Shown here one piece after another: positions 7,706 to 16,332 of a DNA stretch of 47,208 nt (positions are counted from its first letter, which is position 1; the number at the start of each line of letters is the position of its first letter). The position numbers and the translations under genes are program-made. The DNA is from Flavobacteriaceae bacterium (lineage in GTDB: Bacteria > Bacteroidota > Bacteroidia > Flavobacteriales > Flavobacteriaceae): NCBI GenBank assembly GCA_003564185.1, contig PXFS01000091.1:1-47208 (forward strand), written 5' to 3'. A model generated the notes under the pieces. That model saw only the letters and a program-made list of their open reading frames with translations. It did no database searches and was not told the DNA's origin.

Positions 7706-8807
7706 ATTAATTTTAATAATCATTTTTTTAAGCTACGTAATCATTGTGTTTGGAGCTGCATTAGGAATACAAAAGATTTCTACAAGAGTGCATGAGGCAA
7801 ATGCAAAAAATACACACTTTTCTCTATTAATTCCTTTCAGAAACGAAGCGCATCACCTAAGTAATTTATTAAGTAGTTTAGAAAAATTAGATTATCCAAA
7901 AACTGATTTCGAAATTATTTTAATAAATGATTCATCAGAAGATGAATATTTACATCAAATCAAGCCTTTTATTTCAATTTTAGAATTAAAGCTTATAGAC
8001 TTAGAAAACTATACAGGGAAGAAACGGGCCCTTGAAGCTGGAATACGTAAATCACAATTTGACTATATAATTACGCTTGATGCTGATTGTATAGTTCCAG
8101 AAAATTTATTGCAGTCGTATAGTAAATTAATCAAGTCTGAAAACTCTGATTTTATTATAGGAAGTGTAAATTTAAGTTATTCTTCTCAATTTATACAGAA
8201 ATTTCAGTTTTTGGATTTTTTGGCTATGCAAGGTGTTGGGTTTGGGTGGGCAAATTTAAACTATCCTATTCTATGTAGTGGAGCAAATTTATGTTACTCG
8301 AAATCGGTTTTTTTAGAGCTTAATCCTTTTGATGATAATTGGGACATTCCAAGTGGAGATGATATTTTTACTTTGTTGTCATTTAAAAAAAGTCAAAAAA
8401 AAATAAGTACTAATTTGGAAGCGGTTGTAATATCCAAAAGTTTAATAGATTGGAAATCTGTTTATCAACAACGAAAACGCTGGTTAAGTAAAAATTCAAA
8501 ACTAAAAGATTCCTTTTACACTTTAGTCAGCTTAACAATTTTTATTACAAATGCATGTTTACTTGTACTAATTGGATTAAGTTTCTTTAATATTGCCTGG
8601 TTAGAGTACTGGTTTATTGGTTTTGTGTTGAAATTCTTATTCGATTATTACTTGTTGTATCAAATTGCTTATCATTTGAAACAATTTTTTTGTTGGCAAG
8701 ATATTTTAAAAGTAAGCTTAATATATCCCTTAGTTTTGGTGTATACAATATTGAGTAGTGTTAATTTAAAGTATATTTGGAAAAACAGAATTTACAATGG
8801 AAATTAA
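7698..8807 (+). CDS. Membrane-bound family 2 glycosyltransferase
   Basis: A 369-residue processive-type GT2 enzyme. It has an N-terminal membrane helix (1-24), then the GT-A fold with LIPFRNEAHHLSNLLSSL (44-61), a DxD metal/nucleotide-sugar motif DAD (128-130), SGDDIF (219-224) as the likely catalytic acid region, and QRKRW (258-262) matching QxxRW. Several C-terminal helices (about 275-360) follow. It would transfer a sugar from a nucleotide donor to a lipid or growing chain at the inner membrane; donor and acceptor cannot be read. It overlaps the upstream flippase-like gene by 8 nt and the downstream barrel gene by 11 nt, which suggests translational coupling. Confidence 0.88.
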   Translation: MIELILIIIFLSYVIIVFGAALGIQKISTRVHEANAKNTHFSLLIPFRNEAHHLSNLLSSLEKLDYPKTDFEIILINDSSEDEYLHQIKPFISILELKLIDLENYTGKKRALEAGIRKSQFDYIITLDADCIVPENLLQSYSKLIKSENSDFIIGSVNLSYSSQFIQKFQFLDFLAMQGVGFGWANLNYPILCSGANLCYSKSVFLELNPFDDNWDIPSGDDIFTLLSFKKSQKKISTNLEAVVISKSLIDWKSVYQQRKRWLSKNSKLKDSFYTLVSLTIFITNACLLVLIGLSFFNIAWLEYWFIGFVLKFLFDYYLLYQIAYHLKQFFCWQDILKVSLIYPLVLVYTILSSVNLKYIWKNRIYNGN

Positions 8808-9651
8808 AAATGGATTATTTCTTTTTCTTGGTTTGTTTAATATTTTGCTTTTTACGCAAATAACTACCGCTCAACAAAATTTCGAGGTTTTAAGAGCAGA
8901 TTTAACCTATATAGAAAAGGGAGAGTTGAATTTACTAATTTTAGAAACTGATAAAAAGTTGCGTTTTTTTGTAGAGAAGGAAAATGAACTAATTGAATTA
9001 GAGGAAAAAACGTACATAGATCAAATTAACAGACTTACCTCAGATCGTGATTTAAATACCTTAAAGTTAAGGTATAATTTAAAAAGTATCTCAAGGGTTA
9101 TTAAAGATTATAATAGAGAGAAATCAACAAAGAAATCACCTAATCAAGTAGGAGCTAGGCTTGGCTTTTGGGGTGGACAAAATAATTTTATTCATTTTTC
9201 TTCTATTGGGGAAGGAAATGAAAATATCTTGTTTTTAGGGGCAGAATTAGAAGCTTTTGGAAAAGATCAATTTAAAAGACATTCAGCAGTTTTTCAATTT
9301 AGAAAGTCTTTTCCTGGAGAGGTGGTTGATTTAGACTTAAATGAATTTATGATCGGGTATCGATTTAATTTAATTAACCATAAGAAATTTATGTTTTACT
9401 TAGAAGCTGAGCTTATCAATTTTAGTTATTATGACTTGAAATACACAAGCTCAAGTAACGATTCCCAAGAATTGATAGAAGAATCCAAGCGACTAGAATT
9501 AGATACTCCACTTGGCTTTGGTGCAGGTATAGCAATTCAAATATTCAGGGAAAGCTACTTCACATCAGGCTATTCTAACATTGTTCAACTCAATACCGTT
9601 AGAGATGACTTTCCAGTAGACATAAGGATGAGATTGAAATTTAATTTATAG
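8797..9651 (+). CDS. Predicted outer-membrane beta-barrel protein
   Basis: A 284-residue protein with a signal peptide (to about residue 25, ending TTAQQ). A helical or coiled segment rich in Lys/Glu follows (28-112), then alternating amphipathic beta strands (about 118-284: ARLGFWGGQNNFIHF, AVFQFRKSF, FMIGYRFNL, and a C-terminal strand ending RMRLKFNL with a terminal hydrophobic residue typical of barrels). I recognise no named family. It is the third gene of the overlapping envelope operon. It converges with the minus-strand gene at 9641, their coding ends overlapping by 11 nt. Confidence 0.6.
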   Translation: MEIKNGLFLFLGLFNILLFTQITTAQQNFEVLRADLTYIEKGELNLLILETDKKLRFFVEKENELIELEEKTYIDQINRLTSDRDLNTLKLRYNLKSISRVIKDYNREKSTKKSPNQVGARLGFWGGQNNFIHFSSIGEGNENILFLGAELEAFGKDQFKRHSAVFQFRKSFPGEVVDLDLNEFMIGYRFNLINHKKFMFYLEAELINFSYYDLKYTSSSNDSQELIEESKRLELDTPLGFGAGIAIQIFRESYFTSGYSNIVQLNTVRDDFPVDIRMRLKFNL

Positions 9652-10099
9652 GTTTTAGTTCTATAGGAATCTCGTATACAGAATTTACTAGCAATCCTCT
9701 TTTTTGAGCGGGGAATATTTTAGGCATTTTTTGAATTTGTTTTTCTAATAAATTTTGAAATTCAGTTGAATCTTTTAAAGCTAAATCTAAACCCATTAGA
9801 CTGATTTCACCTAATTGGTTAATATGTATTTGAAGTAAAGCTTGTTGTTTATTTTCAATTTTAATAGAACTAGTTTCTAGATCAGACAATAAGTGTTTTT
9901 TGAGTTCACCGTAAAAACAATTTAAGTTATTTTCTCCATCAAACTCGTTACAATTTGGAAAATAAGGATGCTCATCCACTTCTTCAAAAGTAATTCTAAG
10001 CAATTCCTGCTCCACCATACTTTCAATTTTCTGCATTTTTTTGTTGTGATTGCAGGAAACAAAAAGAACCAAAACAACTATTAAATATACTTTTCTCAT
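9641..10099 (-). CDS. Lipoprotein with TonB-C-like domain
   Basis: A 152-residue lipoprotein with the lipobox VSC at residues 14-16. The body carries a pattern (HPYFPNCNEF, then LNCFYGELKKHLL, then QLGEISLMGLDLAL, then EIPIELKP) that resembles the C-terminal TonB domains of flavobacteria, including the paired cysteines (C50 and C61) commonly seen there. Unlike a true TonB it has no N-terminal transmembrane anchor or proline-rich spacer, so coupling to ExbB/D is unlikely. It follows the related 266-residue protein by 5 nt, so the two form an operon. The role is unknown; TonB-C-like folds without the energising part may act as periplasmic binding modules. Confidence 0.6.
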   Translation of the reverse strand: MRKVYLIVVLVLFVSCNHNKKMQKIESMVEQELLRITFEEVDEHPYFPNCNEFDGENNLNCFYGELKKHLLSDLETSSIKIENKQQALLQIHINQLGEISLMGLDLALKDSTEFQNLLEKQIQKMPKIFPAQKRGLLVNSVYEIPIELKPIN

Positions 10100-10104
10100 C
10101 GCTC

Positions 10105-10905
10105 CTAATTATCTTCATTAGCTTCAACAGTGAAAGTTATTGGCAGATGTAACCTTGCTTCAATAGGTTGCCCGTTTAATCTTGCAGGTTCAAACCTAGG
10201 GAAACGCCTAATGGCTTTATGAGCTAATCTACTTAGGTTTTTATTAAAACTACTAATATGAAGGGCTCGTAGTTTTCCTTTTTTGTCAATCAATAAGTGA
10301 GTAAAAATAGTCACCTCATAATCTCTTACAAAAACTTCGTCATTCATCTCATTGAATATAGCAATAGCTTGATTAGTTTCAAAATGCTGTTTCAGTGCAA
10401 ATTGTATGCGTTTTTGGGTACATTCATTACGTTTTTCAATACTTGGAATCCCTTTACAGTTCCTGGTGTAAGGTCTACTAATTTCAATGGAGGAGTAGCT
10501 TTCAATTTCTTCTGGAAAATCGTAAATAAATGCATCTTCAAAATAAAAACCTCTAGAACTGTATGGTTCCTCATATAACTCCTGCTTTAAATTTTCAAAA
10601 TTTGATTTCGGTTGTATTTTTTTTTGATTGGCATCCAAATCATACAATTGAACAACTTTCATCAACCAATATTCTGACCTGCTTAGCTCATTTGGATTTA
10701 AGGATGCTAAAAAATTCATTTCAGCAATCAGTTCACCTATAGCTACAGAATGATTTTTATGTTCGTTTAGATCTCTAATGTGAAAATTGATTAATTGACG
10801 GTCTTCATCACTAATTAAGATACTATTTTGTCCAGCCACAGTTGAAACAACAAAAAAAACAATTAATAATCTGAAAATAAATTTCGCCATGTAAGAGTAA
10901 TTCAT
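10105..10905 (-). CDS. Secreted protein with TonB-C-like domain
   Basis: A 266-residue protein with a signal peptide (ends near VAGQ) and a C-terminal TonB-like domain (about 150-260: CKGIPSIEKRNECTQKRIQF, then a segment containing VTIFTHLLIDKKGKL, then RRFPRFEPARLNGQPIEARL). The last block closely follows the 'P.w.PA..nGkpV..r..vPi.F' end of TonB proteins. A TonB membrane helix with proline spacer is absent. Starts at 10905 or 10890 (MAKFIF) are both possible; the second also gives a good signal peptide. It leads a two-gene minus-strand operon with a shorter relative. Function unknown. Confidence 0.6.
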   Translation of the reverse strand: MNYSYMAKFIFRLLIVFFVVSTVAGQNSILISDEDRQLINFHIRDLNEHKNHSVAIGELIAEMNFLASLNPNELSRSEYWLMKVVQLYDLDANQKKIQPKSNFENLKQELYEEPYSSRGFYFEDAFIYDFPEEIESYSSIEISRPYTRNCKGIPSIEKRNECTQKRIQFALKQHFETNQAIAIFNEMNDEVFVRDYEVTIFTHLLIDKKGKLRALHISSFNKNLSRLAHKAIRRFPRFEPARLNGQPIEARLHLPITFTVEANEDN

Positions 10906-10949
10906 GTATTTTTAGCTAAAGTAAACAAAGCTATTGAAATATACTTATT

Positions 10950-11453
10950 ATGGAATATGTGATTTTAATTCTGGGTTTAATTTTTTTGGTAAGTGGTATT
11001 TTAGGAAGCTTTTTGCCTATAGTGCCTGGACCACCACTTTCTTGGTTAGGTTTATGGAGTTTGTATCTTATTCCAGATGTACCTCAAAATTTTTGGCTGT
11101 TAAGCATTACGTTTGTTTGCATGCTTTTCATCACACTAGCAGATTATTTTATTCCTGGTTATTACAGCAAAAAAAAGGGAGGCTCTAAATTTGCTTCATG
11201 GGGAGCAAGCATTGGACTTATAATTGGCTTAATTTTTTTTCCTCCATTAGGTATGTTGGTAGGATTGTTTTTAGGTGCCTTCTTGGGTGAGCTTTTATTT
11301 AATCGTCAAGCTACTTCTAACCAAGCATTTAATTCGGCTAAATTTGCCTTTATTGGATTTTTAGCCTCTACTTTTATCAAGTTTTTTGTTTGTTTATGTT
11401 TTTTAGGAATTTATCTCTATAAAATTTGGGAATTTAGATCAATTATTTTTTAA
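10950..11453 (+). CDS. DUF456 family membrane protein
   Basis: A 167-residue protein with four or more hydrophobic segments and the family pattern GSFLPIVPGPPLSWLGLW near residue 25 and a glycine-rich block GLIFFPPLGMLVGLFLGAFL near 93. DUF456 proteins are small integral membrane proteins of unknown function. The gene diverges from the TonB-C-like operon across 44 bp and converges on the alkyltransferase-like gene with 20 bp between stops. Confidence 0.88.
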   Translation: MEYVILILGLIFLVSGILGSFLPIVPGPPLSWLGLWSLYLIPDVPQNFWLLSITFVCMLFITLADYFIPGYYSKKKGGSKFASWGASIGLIIGLIFFPPLGMLVGLFLGAFLGELLFNRQATSNQAFNSAKFAFIGFLASTFIKFFVCLCFLGIYLYKIWEFRSIIF

Positions 11454-11473
11454 TTCCTTCTGAACTAAACTAA

Positions 11474-11803
11474 TTAAATGGAGTGAGGTTTCCAAAAATA
11501 CTTTTCGAAATCTACTACTTGGTCATCCTTAACAGGAACGCCTTCCTCTTCCAAAAGCTTTTGCATAGCATCTGAGGTTGAAAAGTGATGTTTTCCTGTA
11601 AGTACACCTTTCCGGTTTACCACTCGATGTGCAGGGATATCTTCATACTGATGGGAATGATTCATAGCATAACCCACAACTCTACTGCTTTTGGGGGTTC
11701 CTAATACTTTTGCAATTTCTCCATAACTAGTTACTTTTCCCTTTGGAATTTTCCTTACAACCGCATATACTTTTTGAAAAAAATCTTCATTCTTGTTACT
11801 CAT
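11474..11803 (-). CDS. Alkyltransferase-like protein (MGMT family without the active-site Cys)
   Basis: A 109-residue protein of the Ogt/MGMT DNA-binding domain with the usual KIPKGKVTSYGEIAKVLG helix-turn-helix. The active-site segment PCHRV of O6-alkylguanine transferases reads PAHRV here, with Ala at position 58. By analogy with Atl proteins, it should bind O6-alkylguanine and flip it out without repairing it, handing the site to nucleotide excision repair. It is the last gene of the trmB-lysE-atl operon, overlapping lysE by 8 nt. Function is inferred from the family. Confidence 0.9.
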   Translation of the reverse strand: MSNKNEDFFQKVYAVVRKIPKGKVTSYGEIAKVLGTPKSSRVVGYAMNHSHQYEDIPAHRVVNRKGVLTGKHHFSTSDAMQKLLEEEGVPVKDDQVVDFEKYFWKPHSI

Positions 11804-12416
11804 AATATATTCGAATTGTGGTTACAAGAATTAAAATCAGCATTAAACAAGCCATTACATAATTGGAATAGTATTTTAAATGAGGTTTTTTTTGGTCAAG
11901 TTTAGCAAAAGAAATTAAATATAAGTAGAGCATTAAAAAAGTACCTAGGCTAGCAGCTAAACTAAAAGTAAAAATACTGTTTAAGCTGTATTCAACTTCT
12001 GGCGATTTTTTAAGGAGTGTGCTTATAACTATAAAAAATGGAATAGGAAATACGTTAATTGCCGATACACCTAGCCCTTTTAAAAAACTCCATCCAGACA
12101 CACTTTTAATTTTTTTCACGTTTTTCTTTTTATTGCCTTGAATTATGAAATAAATAAAAAGTATACCTAGTACAATAAGCCCAGTACGTAGCAGCATTCC
12201 TTCTGCTTCTGGATGCCTAAAAATATACCGAGCAAAAATTACACCTAGCATGGCTTGAAAGAAAACGGTTAATGAAGCACCAATTGCCATGAATAGTCCA
12301 TCTTTAGGAGAACGTTCAAAACTCATTTTTACCACACTCATATTAACAATTCCTGGCGGAAAAACCCCAGCAAAGGCTACAGCAAAGGTGATACTAAAAA
12401 GTTGTAGTGTTTCCAA
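11796..12416 (-). CDS. LysE-family amino-acid exporter
   Basis: A 206-residue inner-membrane protein with about six helices. The N-terminal FAVAFAGVFPPGIVNMSVVKMSFERSP region, a Pro-Gly turn in helix 1 followed by a charged cytoplasmic loop, matches the LysE/RhtB translocator family. The substrate is not predictable. It starts 2 nt after the trmB stop and overlaps the alkyltransferase-like gene, so it lies in the middle of one operon. The link to DNA repair and tRNA modification is probably just shared transcription. Confidence 0.8.
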   Translation of the reverse strand: METLQLFSITFAVAFAGVFPPGIVNMSVVKMSFERSPKDGLFMAIGASLTVFFQAMLGVIFARYIFRHPEAEGMLLRTGLIVLGILFIYFIIQGNKKKNVKKIKSVSGWSFLKGLGVSAINVFPIPFFIVISTLLKKSPEVEYSLNSIFTFSLAASLGTFLMLYLYLISFAKLDQKKPHLKYYSNYVMACLMLILILVTTIRIYYE

Positions 12417-12418
12417 AA

Positions 12419-13096
12419 CTAAAAATTCAATCTAAATTTGATGTAGGTAATTGGTTTTCCAGCATCTAAGTATTGCTTTTCATAGAAGGTTTGAATACTA
12501 GTTATTTCTTTAGGTGCTTCTGTATTAGTATAAATATCATGATGTGCATAGAGAACATCGTGACCACTTCCCTTGAGTAGACCTAATGTATATCCATGCA
12601 TAAATTCACTATCAGTTTTCAGATGAATCACTCCGTTGGTTTGAAGTATTTTATGGTATTTTTTAAGGAAGTTTGGATTGGTCATGCGGTGTTTTGTACG
12701 CTGGTATTTAATTTGTGGATCAGGAAATGTAATCCAAATTTCATGTACTTCACCTGGAGCGAATATTTCGTGCACTAATTCTATCTGCATACGAAGAAAT
12801 TTAGCATTATCAATCCCATCTTCTAGTGCGGTTTTAGCACCACGCCAAAAACGAGCTCCCTTAATGTCTATACCTAAAAAATTGAAATCAGGATTGCTTT
12901 TTGCTAGACCCACGGTATATTCTCCCTTTCCACAACCTAACTCAAGGATTAAAGGTTTGTCATTTTTAAAAAAATCTTTGGACCACTTTCCTTTAAGTGG
13001 ATATGTCTGACTTAAAATTTCCTCTCTACTAGGCTGAATAACATTTTCAAAAGATTCATTCTCTTTAAATCGCTTAAGTTTATTCTTGCTTCCCAC
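12419..13096 (-). CDS. trmB: tRNA (guanine-N7)-methyltransferase
   Basis: Methylates G46 in the variable loop of tRNAs with S-adenosylmethionine. A Rossmann methyltransferase with LELGCGKGEYTVGLA (SAM loop) and WITFPDPQIKYQRTKHRMTNP, the PDPWPKxRHxKRR-type catalytic block. I prefer the GTG at 13096 (protein starting MGSKNKLKRF, 225 residues), because flavobacterial orthologues begin there and a TAATTTTG -7-like box lies just upstream. In-frame starts at 13117 (GTG) and 13156 (ATG) would place the promoter inside the gene. It heads an operon with lysE and the Atl-like gene. Confidence 0.93.
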   Translation of the reverse strand: MGSKNKLKRFKENESFENVIQPSREEILSQTYPLKGKWSKDFFKNDKPLILELGCGKGEYTVGLAKSNPDFNFLGIDIKGARFWRGAKTALEDGIDNAKFLRMQIELVHEIFAPGEVHEIWITFPDPQIKYQRTKHRMTNPNFLKKYHKILQTNGVIHLKTDSEFMHGYTLGLLKGSGHDVLYAHHDIYTNTEAPKEITSIQTFYEKQYLDAGKPITYIKFRLNF

Positions 13097-13249
13097 AAAT
13101 ATTTTTTTATTAGACACAAAATTACGTATTTCAATCAACAAAAAGGCATCAATCAAAACCCTATTTTAAAGTTAAAATACCAACCAAGCATCTATATAAG
13201 ACAAAAAATTAATGTCTAAAATTGAAAAAATTCTTTACTTTGAAAGATC

Positions 13250-14320
13250 ATGAAAGAGTCTTCAAAAAAAATACTTTTTGGTATCCTTAATTGGGGTTTA
13301 GGTCATGCTACTAGGAGCATACCTATAATCGAAATGTTGCAACAAAGGGGACATCAAATCTCTGTTGCTTCGGATGGAGAAGCTTTAGATCTTTTAAAAA
13401 AATCTCTTCAAAATGTAGAATTTGTGGTACTTCATCCATTTGAAATTAGGTATTCAGTTAAGCGAAGGGATTTTAGAATGAAAATTATTTCTCAGCTAAA
13501 ACAGCTTCAACAGAAAGCTATTGAAGACAATCGTATTGTTAAAAAGGTTACTGGAGAAGAACATTTTGATTTGATCATTTCGGATAATGCTTTTGGAGTG
13601 TATTCCAAAAAAATTAAATCAATTTACATCACACATCAATTGAATGTTTTAAGCGGTTGGACTACTTTTTTTACGCGTTGGTTACATCAACAATCCATGA
13701 AAAGATTTAATGAAATATGGATCCCTGATTTTGAGGATGAACCAAACTTATCAGGTAAAATAGGGCACTTCACTCAAAGAAGTAAGCTTCCTATAAAATA
13801 CATAGGTCCATTAAGTCGATTAGAGAAAGAAGAACTCCCAAAAAAGTTTGAATATGCTTTTATCTTGTCAGGCCCTGAGCCACAACGATCTATTTTAGAA
13901 GATAAGATTTTGAATTTACCCGCTTCAATTTTACAGAACTCAATTCTAGTAAGAGGAAACTTGCATGGTATAACAATAAACTCTAAAAAGGAAAAATTGT
14001 TATTAGAAGTAAAAAGTTATGCCACTTCAAAAGAACTCCAAGATATTATCAACTCTTCACATATTGTGGTTTGTAGATCGGGTTACACTTCCTTAATGGA
14101 TTTATTAAAAATGAAAGTATATGCCATTTATATTCCCACTCCAGGTCAATTTGAACAGGAATATCTAGGAGAGCATATAAAAAAAATGAAATGGGGAAAA
14201 GTAATAAGTCAATCCAATTTTAATGAAGAGTATTTAAATTTCAACGTAGAATTAGTTAAGGATTTTCCTAACTTCACCAATAAATGGTTGAAACAAGAAT
14301 TGGTAAAATATAAACTTTAG
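13250..14320 (+). CDS. MurG-like (GT28-type) glycosyltransferase
   Basis: A 356-residue GT-B fold protein. N-terminal ILFGILNWGLGHATRSIPII (residues 8-27) is the glycine/His-rich acceptor-side motif of the UDP-sugar glycosyltransferase superfamily (compare MurG GGTGGHxxP). The C-terminal part VVCRSGYTSLMDLL and YIPTPGQFEQEYLGEHIKK resembles the nucleotide-sugar binding end of GT28, where a Gly/Ser-rich loop is followed by an acidic Gln-rich block. Genuine MurG is not expected here, so the acceptor is unknown. The gene stands alone, divergent from trmB, and its 3' end faces the histidine-kinase gene. Confidence 0.8.
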   Translation: MKESSKKILFGILNWGLGHATRSIPIIEMLQQRGHQISVASDGEALDLLKKSLQNVEFVVLHPFEIRYSVKRRDFRMKIISQLKQLQQKAIEDNRIVKKVTGEEHFDLIISDNAFGVYSKKIKSIYITHQLNVLSGWTTFFTRWLHQQSMKRFNEIWIPDFEDEPNLSGKIGHFTQRSKLPIKYIGPLSRLEKEELPKKFEYAFILSGPEPQRSILEDKILNLPASILQNSILVRGNLHGITINSKKEKLLLEVKSYATSKELQDIINSSHIVVCRSGYTSLMDLLKMKVYAIYIPTPGQFEQEYLGEHIKKMKWGKVISQSNFNEEYLNFNVELVKDFPNFTNKWLKQELVKYKL

Positions 14321-14349
14321 CTAATTGGCGAAGATGTAGTTGGTTTCTA

Positions 14350-15438
14350 TTAAAAAAATAGACCTAATTTACTTCCTGTGTCTTCTAGTGCAGAATCAGA
14401 CTTGCCTTTTTGTAGAGTGAACGAAAAACTACTGCCTTTACCAAATTCTGACTCTACGTTAATTTGTTCTTCGTGTGCTTCTAGAATGTGTTTTACAATG
14501 GCTAAGCCCAAACCTGATCCTCCTTCCTTTCTAGAGCCAGATTTGTCAACTCTAAAAAAGCGCTCAAATAGTCGCGGAATATTTTCTTCCTCAATTCCAA
14601 TACCATCATCTTTAACTTTAATTAAAAAACGTTCTTCATTAAATTCCTCGATAAACACGTCAATTTTACCATTTTTATTACCGTATTTAATCGAATTTAC
14701 AATTAAGTTAGTAAGTACTTGTTGAATTCGTTCTTGATCAGCAGAAACCATCAATGGTTTATCAGGGGCATGTGTATTTATTTCAATATTTTTTTTAGCG
14801 GCTTTCATTTCAATAAGTTCAAGTACGTTATCAATGACTTCAATTAAATCAAAATCCTCTCTAAATAAAGTCATGTCACCAGTTTCTAATTTAGTAATCA
14901 TGTCCAAGTCTTTAACAATGTAGAGTAACCTATCAACTCCTTTACTAGCACGCTTTAGGTATTTTTTTCTTACTTTTTTGTCCTTGATAGCTCCGTCAAG
15001 TAATGTCATAATGTAACCTTGAACGGTAAAAAGAGGTGTTTTTAGTTCGTGAGAAATATTACCCATGAATTCTTTTCTGTAATTTTCTCTTACTTTAAGC
15101 GATTCAATTTCTAACTTTTTGTTTTGAGCAAATTTTTCAACTTCAGCTTTTAATGAAGCCATGTCAGTTGTAATTCTGTCTTTTCTTAGCGAGGCCGCAT
15201 CTAATAAAGAAACACTATTATATATAGATTTAACTCGTTTATAGATGAAATTCTCAACGCGGTATTGAACAATAAAAAAAGAAGTTAAAAAACAAACTGA
15301 TGAATAGATTAAAATGGAAGCCCATTCAACTTGGTGAAATATTAGTTCATACAATACAATAAGTATACTGAGTACTATGGTTAATAAAAGTGAGGTATAA
15401 AAAGCAAACTTATATGTTTTCTTAATTTTCGTCGTCAT
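14350..15438 (-). CDS. Sensor histidine kinase (PhoR-type)
   Basis: A 362-residue membrane sensor with two helices (about 12-31 and 39-57) and a loop too short to bind a ligand. A coiled linker (60-120) follows, then the HisKA domain with phospho-accepting H130 (GNISHELKTP) and the HATPase domain: N-box NLIVNSIKYG, G1 DDGIGIEEE, F-box RLFERFFR, G2 GGSGLGLAIVK. Its ATG overlaps the TAA of the response-regulator gene by one base (TAATG), so the pair is translationally coupled. The short loop suggests sensing within the membrane or through a partner. The signal is unknown. Confidence 0.93.
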   Translation of the reverse strand: MTTKIKKTYKFAFYTSLLLTIVLSILIVLYELIFHQVEWASILIYSSVCFLTSFFIVQYRVENFIYKRVKSIYNSVSLLDAASLRKDRITTDMASLKAEVEKFAQNKKLEIESLKVRENYRKEFMGNISHELKTPLFTVQGYIMTLLDGAIKDKKVRKKYLKRASKGVDRLLYIVKDLDMITKLETGDMTLFREDFDLIEVIDNVLELIEMKAAKKNIEINTHAPDKPLMVSADQERIQQVLTNLIVNSIKYGNKNGKIDVFIEEFNEERFLIKVKDDGIGIEEENIPRLFERFFRVDKSGSRKEGGSGLGLAIVKHILEAHEEQINVESEFGKGSSFSFTLQKGKSDSALEDTGSKLGLFF

Positions 15439-16121
15439 TAGTGTTTAAATTTATAACCAACACCTTTTACTGTTTTCACCTTTTCAGCACCAATTTTTTC
15501 TCTAAGCTTCCTAATATGAACATCGATTGTTCTTCCTCCAACCACAACGTCATTTCCCCATACGCTGTCTAAAATTTCATCTCTTTTGAATACCTTATTA
15601 GGATCTGAGGTGAGTAATGCAAGTAATTCAAACTCTTTTCTAGGTAAGGTCATTTCATTTCCTTCTAATATTACTTTGTATTCATGTCTATTTACAGTAA
15701 GATCACCAACAGAGTATATATCAGAAGTTGATTTTTCTTCCTTGAATCTTCTCAATAAAGATTTCACTTTACTTAATAAAACTTTTGGCTTAATGGGTTT
15801 TGTAATATAATCATCTGCACCAGATTCAAAACCAGCAATTTGAGAATAATCTTCACTTCTTGCTGTTAGGAAAGTTATGATAGTATCTTCAAGTGATTTT
15901 ACACTTCTTATTTTTTCACAGGCCTCAATACCGTCCATTTCGGGCATCATTACATCAAGTATGATTAAGTTGGGTTGTAGCTCTTTTGCTTTTTTGAGGG
16001 CTTCAACTCCATCTTTTGCGGTAGCTACCTTGTAACCTTCATTTTTTAAATTATAACTTAATATTTCTAAAATGTCTGGTTCATCATCAACCACTAATAT
16101 CAACGTATTTTTTTTCTTCAT
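15438..16121 (-). CDS. OmpR/PhoB-family response regulator
   Basis: A 227-residue regulator. The receiver domain has acidic pair D12/D13, phospho-accepting D56 (LIILDVMMPEMDG), TA at ITFLTARSED and the conserved lysine in DYITKPIKP. The C-terminal winged-helix DNA-binding domain includes MTLPRKEFELLALL and VGGRTIDVHIRKLREKIG. I chose the ATG at 16121, because starting at 16157 would add a hydrophobic leader foreign to this family and would cover a TACATTTG promoter site. First gene of the operon with the histidine kinase. Confidence 0.93.
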   Translation of the reverse strand: MKKKNTLILVVDDEPDILEILSYNLKNEGYKVATAKDGVEALKKAKELQPNLIILDVMMPEMDGIEACEKIRSVKSLEDTIITFLTARSEDYSQIAGFESGADDYITKPIKPKVLLSKVKSLLRRFKEEKSTSDIYSVGDLTVNRHEYKVILEGNEMTLPRKEFELLALLTSDPNKVFKRDEILDSVWGNDVVVGGRTIDVHIRKLREKIGAEKVKTVKGVGYKFKH

Positions 16122-16142
16122 TATTAATTTTATTAAACAACG

Positions 16143-16150
16143 CAAATGTA
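16143..16150 (-). promoter_or_regulatory. -7 promoter element for the two-component operon
   Basis: TACATTTG on the minus strand matches TAnnTTTG and lies 21 nt before the ATG at 16121. This supports the downstream start for the response regulator. No clear TTG is seen at -33. Confidence 0.5.
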
Positions 16151-16301
16151 CACGCAAAATAATATTTTAAAGTTAAGAAATAATTACTAATAGAAAACAC
16201 CTATTCATTAAATGTAAAATTATTGTAAATAAATATGATTTTAAAAGATTATGAAATAGTTAATTCAATAAATAATGTGTTTTTTCATTTAAAATTATAT
16301 T

Positions 16302-16309
16302 ACTTTTGT
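16302..16309 (+). promoter_or_regulatory. -7 promoter element for the T9SS cargo gene
   Basis: TACTTTTG matches TAnnTTTG and lies 23 nt before the ATG at 16333. The 211-bp gap to the divergent two-component operon leaves room for a regulator site, though no clear palindromic operator was noticed. Confidence 0.5.
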
Positions 16310-16332
16310 TTGAAATTTAAATACTAAAACAA

